Shown here piece after piece: positions 12,801 to 22,700 of a stretch of 64,000 bases of DNA. Under the pieces are notes generated by a model that worked only from the letters and a program-made list of their open reading frames with translations, ran no database searches and was not told where the DNA came from. The DNA lies in the NCBI RefSeq assembly GCF_029962835.1, contig NC_080574.1, positions 26,448,001 to 26,512,000 of the forward strand, given 5' to 3'. The position numbers and the translations under genes were made by a program. Each line of letters opens with the position of its first letter. Position 1 is the first letter of the stretch. Source of the stretch: Magnolia sinica. Its lineage: Eukaryota; Streptophyta; Magnoliopsida; Magnoliales; Magnoliaceae.

Positions 12801-15800
12801 GATCGCAATTTGCTTTCTGGCATTTTATTCTAGAAAGCTTCAAAAGGGGGTCTTACACTTACTATTCGTGATAGAAAAAGAAATACATGGAGAAGAATGA
12901 AATAGAGAAACACCCTTTTTGTGGTCAGGCAGTTCTCTCTGTTACTTCTGGTCAATGTCTTTTTTATCTTTTTATTTTTAATTTTTTTTAAGAAAACCTG
13001 CTTGGATGGCCTCTTCTTAAAAATCAGGGGTTACTTGGGATTGCTCTCTTTCGAAAGCAAGATATCTTTGATTCTCTATTTTGGTGGAATCACTTATCTT
13101 GTCGAAAGCATATGTCAACAGATTACCATAAGAGCATGGGAGGTTGCCTTCCTCACCTGTTAATAAATGATAGAAAGATATTGCACCTATCAAGATTCTT
13201 ATTGTGATTTTATGGTTGTGTTATTTGTTTCTTACCAGACAGAGTAAACCAATCATCTACGGCTATTGCTGAGGCTGTATCCTATTTGACAAGAAAAGTG
13301 GATTCAAAATCAGGGGATGTTAGAGTGCTCCAGCCTACCATTGCTACTCAGAATGTAAGTTATGCATGCATGCATTTGCTTACGAACACTGGGTAGTCGT
13401 GGTTACATATAGTGCTGAAAATCTGAAAAGGTTAGGGTGCCAATCATAATCAAGGAAGCTGATGGTTGTAAAAAAACAAGTAGAATCCTTAGCTTGATAT
13501 ACTTGTATGTGCATATACCCATGCAACAATGGAACTCCATTTCTTTTTTAGGATTTGCCTTGTAAAACTTGGGTCTGACTGTGACATATGTTAAAATGGT
13601 ATTAGGGAAATCCTTAGTTTAGGAAACACCCATTGTTTCTTTTTATTTTTATTTTTTTCTTGTATTTTGGTATTCAATATATATTATTTGTATAATTTTT
13701 TAAGTAATGGAAAAATTCCACGGGAAGTCTTGAGGGTTTGGTCAAATCCTACCTAAAGCCCTCATGGACCATTTGTTTCTTCACTGCTGTGTGGCCAGGG
13801 ATATTTGGGGCCATTTTCTTGGCTTATATGGATAAATCGGGCCATCAACGGATCCCTCCATCAGTTGATAAGGGGTAGTCACTGCGTCCATTCTAGTGGA
13901 GGATGGCTTCTTTTTGTTGTTGTTAGAATGCTGAAATTTATAAAGAAAATGCAGGGTACAAAATCAAGGGCTAGCCATGCATTAAGCAATTGATAGCAAT
14001 TGTCAATTACAAGAGAAGATCCCACAATGCCATTTTTACCTAGCGTCTACGGCTAAGTTTGTGGAATGACCGCAAAAATGACTGGGCCCTCATTAGCCTA
14101 GCCATAATCTCATTGACAGTGAAATATCTCTTCCAAAGGGCCCTATACGATGAAGAGGCCCAGTAAATGCCTTTTGGGATCACGTTGGATTTGAAAATAG
14201 GCTCGAGAAAATCAATTGAGCAAAGTATCACTTTTGGCTCTTCCGAGGGACATTATGAGGGACTGGAAAGTGGGGATTCAAGTCGGGATCAAATAATCGG
14301 GGCTTTCTGTCTTTGCTCTTCTATTTTAGCTTGTTTTGCTCTGTTCTGGGATGATAGCCTCGTTTGTGCCTGCACATACCTGGGGATAGTTGTAGGGAAA
14401 TAACTTATGACGTGTTGATGCCTAACAGTCTGAGAATAAATTTGGCCTCGCACTGTGGTTTTAGTGGTTCGCTTTTAGTTTTAATCATTCAATGCGAAGT
14501 GCACAGAACATGCAAATGGTAGGACCCATTTGTGTATGTGTGTTGGTGTGTGAGTGCGCGCATGTGTGGATAGGTTGATGAAGGTAAATAAGTACTTACA
14601 TGTTGATGCCTAACAGTCTAAAGAATAAATTTGGCCTCTATTTTTTTATTTTATTTTATTTTATTTTTCAAAATTTTTTGAAGGTTACACCATAAGGGAT
14701 TGAACCTTGGATTACTCACTCACACTACACTGCCTCTATTTAGGGATCCATTTTTTTGCTCTGTGGTTTTAGTGGTTTGCTTTTAACCATTCAATCCAAA
14801 GTGGACAAAATATGAAAATGGTAGGACCCATTCGTGGATGCTCATGTGCATGGTTCAAAAATGGTTTCGTAACTGCCATACTTACGGTGGGACCCATTAT
14901 GTGATTCAGGGTTGTAACGCCTATTCTGAAAAATGGTCTGTAATGGTCCAATATGGGGCTGATACAGTTTCTTCCTTAAAAAAGATTTTTTGATTGTTAC
15001 AGGGCCACAACAGCCGTTACATCCCGTATCGTAATGGCTGTAAGTCTGGCTGTTACAACCACTGCTACATGTGTATGAATGTGTGCAAATGTGATTGAAA
15101 TGAAAAGCCTTCTAATCAAGTGAAGATCTCTCTAGGTACGGATGTCAGAGGCCAATTCACTATATGAGATGGATCGTGCAACACAGGTACCTGGAAAAGC
15201 TAGTAATTTTTTCTTGTTCATATCTTTGGTTAAATTCCTCTTGAAGGTTCAATGAACTTGTATATTTTGCAGGAGGTGATCAATGCCATTGTAGAAGCCC
15301 AATCTCAGGGGCTTGGGGGCCCTGTGAACAGGGTTTCTCTCTGCCAGCAATTGCCAACCATATCCTTTTCTTCAAAATTATGAATTGCCCTTGAGGTTTC
15401 CTCACTGTAAGACTGCATAGCCACCCTAGTAGTTTAGCGAATGTCAGTTAGACATCAAAAGTTACCGGTGGATAAACTTGTCCTGGTAAGAGTCTAGGGA
15501 TATTTTGTGTCTGTAAGTTTATAATCATCAATTAATAACTTCCACCAATATATCAATATTGGCATCTGTGCATGCATGTGTACTTATGTACTACATATGC
15601 ATGCAGTTGGTGTGCGTATAGGCATGCTATATAGACATGTATATGCACATACGTACCCATGCATCAGCATGACAGCCTTGTCCCAGTTATTTGCAGTTGG
15701 CCTTCATGATTGTTTGTCAAAAGTTCAATGACACCTGCCTACTTGAAGTCGACCCTTGTTTACCCAGGTTTGGGTCTGGCTGGCACATTGCTACCAGGTA

Positions 15801-16436
15801 GAGTTTGTAGGTATGCATGCATTTTATCATGTAATGTATGTTATATTCTAGAAATTGGGCTGCCCTCCAATTCAATGAGGTGTGGGTTCATTCATTCATA
15901 TTTCGCTAAATATTTAGACCTTAGTTATGCTAAGAGGAGAAATAATAATTTTTTTGGAATGGCATAAAAGGATTCATGTAGTCGACCCCAATTAGTTGGG
16001 ATAAGGCTTAGATGAGGATAATGACGACGACGGTGATGGCGACTCTTGATATTTAAATCACTGAGATGTTATATGAGATTTTTAGCCTCTCTCTCTCTCT
16101 CTCTCTCTCTCATTGATCTATCTCTCGATTGATTGATAAGCAACTATTGGTGAAAAAGGATATGTATAGCCAACCCCAGATAGCCAGGACAAGGCTATGA
16201 TAATGATGATATTAATTAAAAAAAGAGTTTTCTGATGAGTTGGACGTGGGTGTACAAATAGGAGAGTGGGACCTAAATATGAAAATAGGAAGTTTAACAA
16301 GGAGTGGACTTTTGGAAAGAATGTTTACATTTTCAAAATTTTGGCCACTAATTGAAACCCATCTAAACGTTTCAAGCTGGCTTTTCCAAAGAAGAAACAT
16401 AGTATCAAATTTTTACTTCTTTTCTCCTCCTCCTCC

Positions 16437-16467
<31 letters not shown>

Positions 16468-16948
16468 GTGTTTAGTTGTGGCAAATTTCATTAAGTACCA
16501 TGAAATTTTGCGCCAAATTAGACTACTAAATCATGAAATTTGTTGGGACCAAACACAGCCTTAAAAAAGTATTTAGGCGACTGACTAGTCCAATATAAAC
16601 CAGATGATCTGACAGTTTCTCGTAAAATTGATTTGGTTCAACCATTTTCATAACCCAAAAACTGGGAAAATGCTTTTGGGGCCTAACTGGACCAGTGGTA
16701 CCCGACATCATGGCCCATCATGTGTATTTGCCTGTGTAACCATCAAACTTTCAATGCTAAGGCCTTGACCAGATTTTCACATCAACATTCAGAGACAAGT
16801 AGGGCTGCCTGAGCTTCGGAGCCTGCGACGCACATTCATAAAATTGACAGGGCAATCTAGCTTGAGTGGGCCACCCCCTCCCTCAGATGCTGACAGCGCA
16901 AAGAGGATGTTTGTAGACTACTTAAATAGGGAAATCGGAACATCGTAA
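6306..16948 (+). CDS. KTI12: KTI12 homologue (Elongator-associated, DRL1/ELO4-type), 5' part missing
   Basis: The seven exons are 6306-6362, 7748-7833, 9376-9461, 13239-13354, 15136-15186, 15273-15359 and 16781-16948 (TAA). They join in frame into 216 residues. Family blocks visible in order are GYRYELWCLARAAGIRYCV, LYCDTEENHCRKWNEER, FEDLARRFEKPDRRNRWDSP, LFELWPS, LQPTIATQ, SEANSLYEMDRATQ, VGLPELRSLRRTFIKLTGQS and RMFVDYLNRE. KTI12 is a PSTK-like P-loop ATPase that works with Elongator in wobble-uridine tRNA modification; the Arabidopsis mutant is drl1/elo4. The plant protein is about 300 residues, so the first ~90, with the P-loop, must lie upstream of the window. Exon frames are intact and all U2-type junctions are GT-AG, so the gene is probably functional. 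The last intron is AT-AC. Other introns hold TRIM-like, TIR, SINE and MITE insertions. Confidence 0.93.
8139..8974. mobile_element. TRIM-like LTR cluster, one inverted and two direct units, in a KTI12 intron
   Basis: There are three copies of one unit. The first, about 8139-8400, is inverted. The second, about 8405-8685, is direct. The third, about 8761-8974, is direct. All contain several CCATGGATTTGGGGCCC-type words and end in the AATTCGCCATGCTCTAA / AGCAAGTGGTTAATTGTCC / CATCA terminus. Between the direct units, 8686-8760 begins with TTGGTATCAGAGAGGGAGG (8688-8706), which resembles an initiator-Met tRNA primer-binding site just after an LTR ending in CA. The simplest reading is a TRIM (two short LTRs and a ~75-bp interior) with an inverted LTR joined to it, giving a 545-bp palindrome. 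There is no coding capacity. Confidence 0.6.
9700..10882. mobile_element. Second, diverged member of the 961-2668 element family
   Basis: From about 9715 this follows 2043-2668: TTGCTAAGTCACATTTCC matches the TTGCTAACTCAC region, then come the AAGAGTGGAC and TACATATTTGGAAT-type blocks. The right end has ATTACACCCCCATTTTAG and GGCATACCTTT, matching the CCGTATC-to-GGGATACC end of the first copy. The left terminus is not visible, so it is 5'-truncated or too diverged to see. It lies in the 9462-13238 intron of KTI12. Confidence 0.5.
9890..10625. repeat. Direct repeats, about 150-180 bp, three units
   Basis: Units at about 9890-10082, 10305-10450 and 10450-10625 share GGGATGAGTACCATAG-like, TGCATGAATTTGGGGTCAA, GGGGGCATTC, ATGTTAAATGCTTAGGGATG and AT-rich blocks in the same order. 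A related single unit is at about 2170-2325 inside the first TIR element. This suggests internal amplification within this element family. Confidence 0.55.
10883..13238 (+). other. Intron sequence, LTR-like stretch without coding capacity
   Basis: This lies inside the fourth visible KTI12 gap. About 11085-12480 begins TGATGCAGGACC and contains a CT microsatellite (about 11757-11781) and short antisense open frames. It has the texture of an LTR or leader of a retrotransposon in reverse orientation, but I found no second LTR, primer site or protein domain. A poly(T)-rich region lies at about 12955-12990. The stretch ends at acceptor ACCAG (13234-13238). Confidence 0.35.
14405..14840. repeat. 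Tandem duplication, second unit split by a SINE
   Basis: Unit 1 (about 14410-14545) and unit 2 (about 14596-14840) share GTTGATGCCTAACAGTCT, AATAAATTTGGCCTC, TGTGGTTTTAGTGGTT, CATTCAAT and ATGGTAGGACCCATT in order. In unit 2 the block after GGCCTCTA is interrupted by the insertion at 14644-14731. Both lie in the 13355-15135 intron of KTI12. Confidence 0.65.
14644..14731 (-). mobile_element. Short SINE, antisense, TSD GCCTCTATTT
   Basis: Read on the minus strand it contains GGTTCAATCCC, matching a pol III B box, and ends in an A-rich tail that appears as T-rich sequence at the + strand left side. The 10-bp GCCTCTATTT occurs at 14634-14643 and again at 14732-14741. The empty site can be inferred from the other unit of the local tandem duplication. 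At about 90 bp it is short, so it may be 5'-truncated. Confidence 0.6.
14860..15065. repeat. GTTAC/CGTAT-rich fragment of the TIR element family
   Basis: GTTACAGGGCC, AGCCGTTACATCCCGTATCG and GGCTGTTACAACC resemble the subterminal arrays of the element at 961-2668. The fragment may be a short, internally deleted relative. I could not fix its ends. Confidence 0.4.
15360..16780 (+). other. AT-AC (U12-type) intron of the KTI12 gene
   Basis: The 5' splice site is ATATCCTTTT at 15360-15369, an exact match to the U12 AT-AC consensus. A U12 branch-site core CCTTGAC lies at 16763-16769, with the branch A at 16768. The intron ends TTTTCAC at 16774-16780, 12 nt after the branch A, which is the usual spacing. 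Splicing joins LPT to INIQRQVGLPELR in frame with the conserved C-terminus of KTI12. No U2-type GT-AG pair there preserves the protein, because the exon would otherwise run into a stop soon after 15359. Removal requires the minor spliceosome. A Tourist-like MITE is inserted inside at 16463-16561. Confidence 0.92.
16463..16561. mobile_element. Tourist-like MITE, 99 bp, TSD TAA
   Basis: The terminal repeats begin AGGCTGTGTTTAG on the left and read as AGGCTGTGTTTGG from the right, with further matching around ATGAAATTT. A TAA duplication flanks it (16460-16462 and 16562-16564), as is typical of PIF/Harbinger MITEs. There is no coding capacity. It lies inside the AT-AC intron of KTI12, 200 bp before the branch site. 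Confidence 0.8.
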
Positions 16949-17585
16949 ATCCAGCCCTCTTCTAAACTAGTGCTCCTTTTTTCCCGTTACGGAGTTCTCA
17001 GAAATTGATTGTACTATATTCTGTACTATAAGGAATTTTTAGGCTTACATGGAAAATATCGTATATATGTAGTGTGAGATTCATGCATTTCAAATTAGAG
17101 AGGTTGTTCTTGACTTTCCCAATTAAAAGAAAGAGAATGTTTGGAATGCCTGTACCTTTTTTGGGGGGTGTTTGGTTGAGTTTTTGTTGTTGTTGTTGTG
17201 GGTTTGATTGAGGAAATAATCTGATTGAATTTGACAGCTTTAGATTAAATTGGACAGGTTTGGTATTCTGCAATTCCAGTTCATGTTTTGCCTGAATGTC
17301 TGTTACACATGGGGCCCAGCCTCAATGACACTACACGGGTTCAATCTTTGCAGGTATCTTTTTCTGCTGCGAGACTGAATCCCCACAATTTGCTCATCTG
17401 ATGTTGGGTCTTTATCTACAAAACTGCTGCCAAGACAAGAACCTCTCCCCCAAGAGATGTCAGATGGTAGCTTTAGCTTCTGATGCTGATTAATAGATAG
17501 TAATAACTCGAACAGGGAAGTGACATATCCTGGGATGAGGGTACTGAGTACAATGGTTGTCGTTAGATCTATTACTTGTGGTGCC
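16949..17585. other. KTI12 3' flank
   Basis: This follows the KTI12 stop codon and probably begins with the 3' untranslated region. T-rich and TGTA-containing sequence at about 17005-17040 could serve 3' end formation. Antisense open frames at 16998-17273 and 17303-17587 resemble nothing I know. Confidence 0.35.
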
Positions 17586-18323
17586 AATGGGTCAGGTTGG
17601 GATGTGTTCCAGTCAGGTTAGGTCTGGGTTATATCATCAAGGATGGGTCCTACCCAAACCCAACTCATTTATTAAACAGGTTATAAATTTCAACTCAACC
17701 CATCTATAAATGCCTCAACCCAAACTCAACCCACCTAACTCATTTAACTAAAAGAAAATAAAATTGTCATTTTGTAGAAAAATGTAAAATATCAGTACAT
17801 TAAAACTCTTAAATAGTATAAAATCAAACCCTAGTTATAACTAAACTGTAACCTACACCCAGACCCATACCTCAAGTGGTAGACTGATTGAAAGACACCT
17901 TGTTTCAACACTGAGGCCTTGGTATCGATTCCCTAGTGGGGGTGGCTAACGGTGAAGTGTGAACAGACAGTGGGTGTACTAACAAGCTAACAAAAAAAAA
18001 AAAAAAAAAACTAAACTGTAACCATCATAACTAAGTTTAGGGCTTTTTAAAACTTCCATTATATTATAATATAAAATACATATATACACATAGAATTAGG
18101 ATTTAGCAGGGTAGCAAATGCAGACCATATTCATAACCCGCTAGGTCCAGCCTAGCACCCAAACCCACCTAATTTAATTTCGGGTTAACAAAACATGACC
18201 TGAACCCCCCATACGGAAATGTGTCGACCTGAATTTTGGGTTCACAAAACACAACCTGAACCACTCATATGGGAAATGTGTCGAGTTCGGGTCAGGTTGG
18301 TGGGTCGGGTCAAGTTTTGCCTT
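17586..18323. repeat. GGGTC/ACCC-rich interspersed repeat split by a SINE
   Basis: Both flanks of the SINE at 17854-18010 consist of many short words such as CCCAACCC, CAACTCAACCC, CGGGTCAGGTTGG and GGGTCGGGTC. This is the composition of a common plant hAT-like non-autonomous repeat type with degenerate internal motifs. Clear termini were not found, so the class is tentative. Confidence 0.4.
17854..18010 (+). mobile_element. tRNA-derived SINE with 13-bp perfect TSD
   Basis: It has an A-box-like CCTCAAGTGGTAGACTG (about 17870-17886), a B-box-like GGTATCGATTCCC (about 17921-17933), the family segment GGGTGGCTAACGGTGAAGTG and a poly(A) tail of about 19 bases. CTAAACTGTAACC occurs intact on both sides (17841-17853 and 18011-18023), the mark of LINE-mediated insertion. 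The perfect duplication and pure tail suggest a relatively recent event. Relatives are at 34280-34389 and 50826-50997. Confidence 0.88.
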
Positions 18324-19706
18324 CCATTGATCACTGGCGGAAATGACTTTAGCCATGCTGTATGCTTTCATCTTTGCTTTAGATCATGTCTTTCTGCCAC
18401 TGGTGGGGTTTTAAATCCCACCGCCTCTCTCTCATATAGGTTGGGAATTTCAGGATGTTGAAGGACGTGAATATTTGTAGTTTTAACTTGTGGATAAGTG
18501 GTCATCCTCACTGCTACTGCTTGTCCCAAAATGTAAAAAAAAAAAACAATGAAATAGGGGGGAAAGAAAAAAAATGGTAACATGCCTAACATGGTATTCT
18601 GACTGCAGGATCTAGGCCATTCTTTAGGCTTCCATTGTCAGGTGGGCCAAACATTTTGGACCGTTTATTTTTATGTTCACATGCAGTCCGCCTGATGAAC
18701 TTTTTCCGTTCACATGCAGCCACCTGATAAGCCGTAGAAGTAAAACTAAAACCTGGCAATCTCCTGCCTGATTCGTCAGCTCCTCCAGATTCCAAACTAC
18801 AGTGACGTACGGTGATTCAGGATGGAAACCCATTCCAGAGAGTCTAAACAAACTAGACAACCCAGACGTTGACCTTTCAATACAGAAAAGGGTAGAGCCC
18901 CGGGCTCAGCACTCTCTCAGTCCAGGAGATGACAGGGGAATCCACCCGTTGGCCATGGATCCACTCCCGTACAAGCTTGTTGTCTTGGAAGAAACGCCGG
19001 CTCTCCTCGGTCCATGCAATGCATAGTTCCACATCATTCAACAATCAATCTTCAATGAGTGTTACATGTGTTTGATGAAAACTACAGTAGCTTAGTTCTT
19101 TCATTTTCCATCCATCAGGAGCTGTCCTTTTCCTTGTTCCAAGTTGCTCTTCTTTTCTTTTTTCTTTCCTTTCTTTTACTTTTCCTTTGATTCTAGTAAA
19201 TGTAGCAGGTCAAACAGCTTGGTCCCCCCCACACACTGCTACTAATGCAATTCCTACTTTAAAAAGATGAAAGAAGAAAAAGAAAAGAAAAGAAGAAGCA
19301 CCATTGATGTGTCACAAGAAACTTCTTTAAGCTAAAAAGCAATAAAGAAGAGTCACATGACCAAAAGGAGTCCTTAATGGATGTTGGTGTCACATGGAAT
19401 TTGAAATTTCTAACAATACAATAATCCCCATATAAAAAACTTGCATGGAATATAACTCTTTAAGAAATACAAAAAGAACTCCCCCCCCAAAAAAGCAATG
19501 GATGTGATATGATATTTTTATAATACAAAATGCCCAAACATGACGCAGCCCTCTTATCTAATGTAAGCCTACTTTGATACACACCCCCTTCAAAAACAAA
19601 TGCATTGTTATTCCTAGACAATGGTTTTTTTTTTTTCCTTTTAATCTCTTCCCCCTTTTTTGACAATTAAGCTTGCTTGGGCATGATCATTTGCAATGCA
19701 AGTTAT
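18324..19706. other. Intergenic stretch between KTI12 and the BAM3-like gene
   Basis: The segment 18600-19026 is less AT-rich and holds overlapping open frames on both strands (a 74-codon frame on + at 18802-19026). None matches a protein I recognise. The rest is AT-rich and includes A-rich purine runs at about 19262-19296. The last few hundred bases should contain the 3' untranslated region of the BAM3-like gene. Confidence 0.35.
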
Positions 19707-22700
19707 TCATATCAAGAGATCAGGGGGGACTTTAAGGCCTTCAATCATCATCGCCTTATCGGGATTCTTCAGTAGCTGCTGAGGGCTGGAAGCATTGGCT
19801 TTGTCATTGGGGTCATGCCGGGGATACTCCGCGAGCATCTGGACAACCTCCCTCATTGTCGGCCGCTCAACACTGTTCTCCTGAGTGCATAGCATGGCAA
19901 TGAAGAACACATGCATTGCCTCGTCCGCTGGGACCGCAGTGAGCCTGGGATCAATGATCTGGATGACTTGTTCTTTCCGACTGTTGGTGGCCCGTTTGGC
20001 CCATTGGACGATATCCACCCCATCGCCGAACTCCCCCACCGGACGACGCCCAGTTATGAGCTCCAGAAGTACCACGCCGAAGCTGTAGACGTCACTTTTC
20101 TCGTCCACCTTGAGTGTATATGCATACTCTATGACAAAATAAAATACCCCCACAAAAAACAAAAGAAAAAAAAAGAAAAAGAAAAAAAACTATTAGACAA
20201 TTTTGAACATGCTTAACAAATAAATACAAGTATTAATTCAAGAGTACAAGCACTAGGGATAAGGGGCAGTTTGGGAATTTCCTAATTAGAGGGGACATTT
20301 GTGTCATTTGAGAAATTGAAGTGCATGTTTCAATCCCAAAACGAGTGGTGGAATAACCTAGGTGTAACTACATGAATAGTATATTTTAACAGTTTCTCAT
20401 TTCCAAGAAAATACAAAACAATGGGTTCAAAAAATCTATGTCGGGTTTATCTTTCACGAAACTCTATACTATTTAGAGTTTACTGTTACGTTTATCTCGC
20501 CCATCTCAGATTCCGTGTCAGATGTGACTCAGATTCTGATTTCTTATGGCCTATTCCGGCACGGAAATAAGAGTCCATGGCCACAGCTCCTCGGCCGTGT
20601 AACCAAGAAAACAATAAAAGGACGAAAATGCCCTTCAACAATGCCAATTTGGGTATGTCAAAATCTCATTATGACCAAAATGATTGTGTGGGTGTGGTTG
20701 ATCAAATTCGTTTAGTAAAAATAAAAGCTGTGACGTGAATCCAGGCACATATCTGTACTGTAAATGGGTCTGATATTGCTGTATCCGTATCCGACCTGCT
20801 TAGCAGCTGGTAATCAGGTGTGTGTATATATATTCAATAACCATTTGATTGGCACACGAGAGATGATAGGACCCGAACGTCCCGAGTATAAGGCCCATTT
20901 CCTACTCAAGGTGACCCACATTGTCACCAATCAAATGCTGGACGGCCCATTTTCTTACTCATTGCAATGTGATCAATCAAAGCTTGATGGGCCTGTTTTT
21001 TATTTTTTATTTTTATTTTATGGTGATAGAAGATTTGGAAGACCCCCTCAAGACCATGTGGCCTAGAACACACCCACAAACACAAATGGTATGAAATTGA
21101 ATTGCAGCTAAGGTCCTTGTTTGGGTGAGATCTTTATCTTCTTCCAAATATTGCTAGTTATCCGACTTGAGATGTCGGGTGGAAATCAAGGTGCTTTGTT
21201 GTAAGTTTACTGAGCTTGCATTTGGATTCCAATAGAAATGAAACACTGCAAAATATTGTAATGTTGGGCTGTCCAAACACACCCAAAAGTCGAGGGGTAC
21301 TGCTGGTTCATTCCTGGGTGTTGAACTAAACAATGGAAAAACTCATGATTTTTAAGGCCAAATATGATTAGCTATGATTGAAAGTATTAAATAATCTAAG
21401 ATCAGTGTATGGACCATCTCTACCATCCAATTGGCGACAAATTCCAATCCATTTGGACCATCGAATCGATGGACTACCTCTTGGATGGTCCATGGCCTAA
21501 TAAATGAACCAATTAGATGTTCCTGACAATCATTAGAAGTTCTGAGCAATGGAATGAAAGGTCCATTGATCATATAGACAGGACTACTTGATCAAGTTGA
21601 CTTTTAGGCCATGGCCCCATCCAAGAGGCAGTCTGCAGTCGATTGGGTGGTCCAGATTGATGGCCATGTAAGAGCCTGAGATGGGTTGGTGCACTAATTC
21701 TCAATTTGTGATGTTCAGACAGGATCATTGCAAGAGGGAGTGAAGTATACACATACCTGGAGCAATGTAGCCATACGAACCCGCGATTGCTGACATGCAC
21801 TCGGATGTGCCGCCATCCTGCAAGAACTTGGCCAACCCGAAATCAGCAACATGGGCCTCGAAGCTCGAATTCAAGAGAATGTTGTTAGATTTCACATCTC
21901 TATGAACAATCAGAGGACTGCAGTCATGGTGCAAATAACACAGCCCTTGGGCAGCTCCTATTGCAATCTTGTATCTCAAATCCCACCCCAAAAATCCACC
22001 CTTCTTCCCATGCAATGCTTCTCCCAAACTCCCATTTCTCATGTATTCATACACTAGCAGATTTGTCTGAGAATTCGAGCAGAACGCTATCAGCCGCACT
22101 ATATTCCTGTGCCTGATATTCCCCAGTGTTTCAATTTCAGCTCTAAACCCATGGTCGTGGCTGTTGTTCCCAAATCCAAGCAGCTTCTTTACAGCAATCT
22201 CTTCCCCATTCGGCATTTTTCCCATGTAGACAATCCCAGCCCCTCCTCTTCCAATCACATTGCTATCCTTCATGCAGTCGAGCACATCAGAGACCATGAA
22301 GCTCAGCTTCTGAAATGCAGTCAGCTTCCACGAATCCGAACCATGTTTCTTGAAGGACCTGGCCTTGACGATCGCAGCGACAGCAAAGACTATAAAGCAA
22401 ATGAGTAGGCCGAGCGCAAACACGAGCTTGAAATCGCTTGGGACTCTTTTGGGTCCAACGGTAATTGAAGTGACATTACATGGATTGTTTAGGACAAGGC
22501 CGCAGAGGCGGGGATTGCCTGCGAAGGATGACGCATTGAAGAACGCAAACTGTCCTGTTTCAGGCAGCTTCCCGGAGAGATCATTGAAGGAGAAATCAGC
22601 AGCCGTCAGGCTTTTCATGATGCCGAGCGATTTGGGTATGGTCTGGTTGAGGTGGTTTCTTGATAAATTCAGGTAATTCAGTATACGGATTTCGGCAATC

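Noticed and set aside
15351..15420. Apparent premature end of KTI12 after LPT, suggesting a pseudogene
   Set aside because: There is no GT donor, but ATATCCTTTT is an exact U12 AT-AC donor, and a matching branch site and AC acceptor restore the conserved C-terminus.
17870..17935. Possible tRNA gene from A- and B-box-like motifs
   Set aside because: The boxes are followed by a SINE body, a poly(A) tail and a target duplication; no cloverleaf can be formed.
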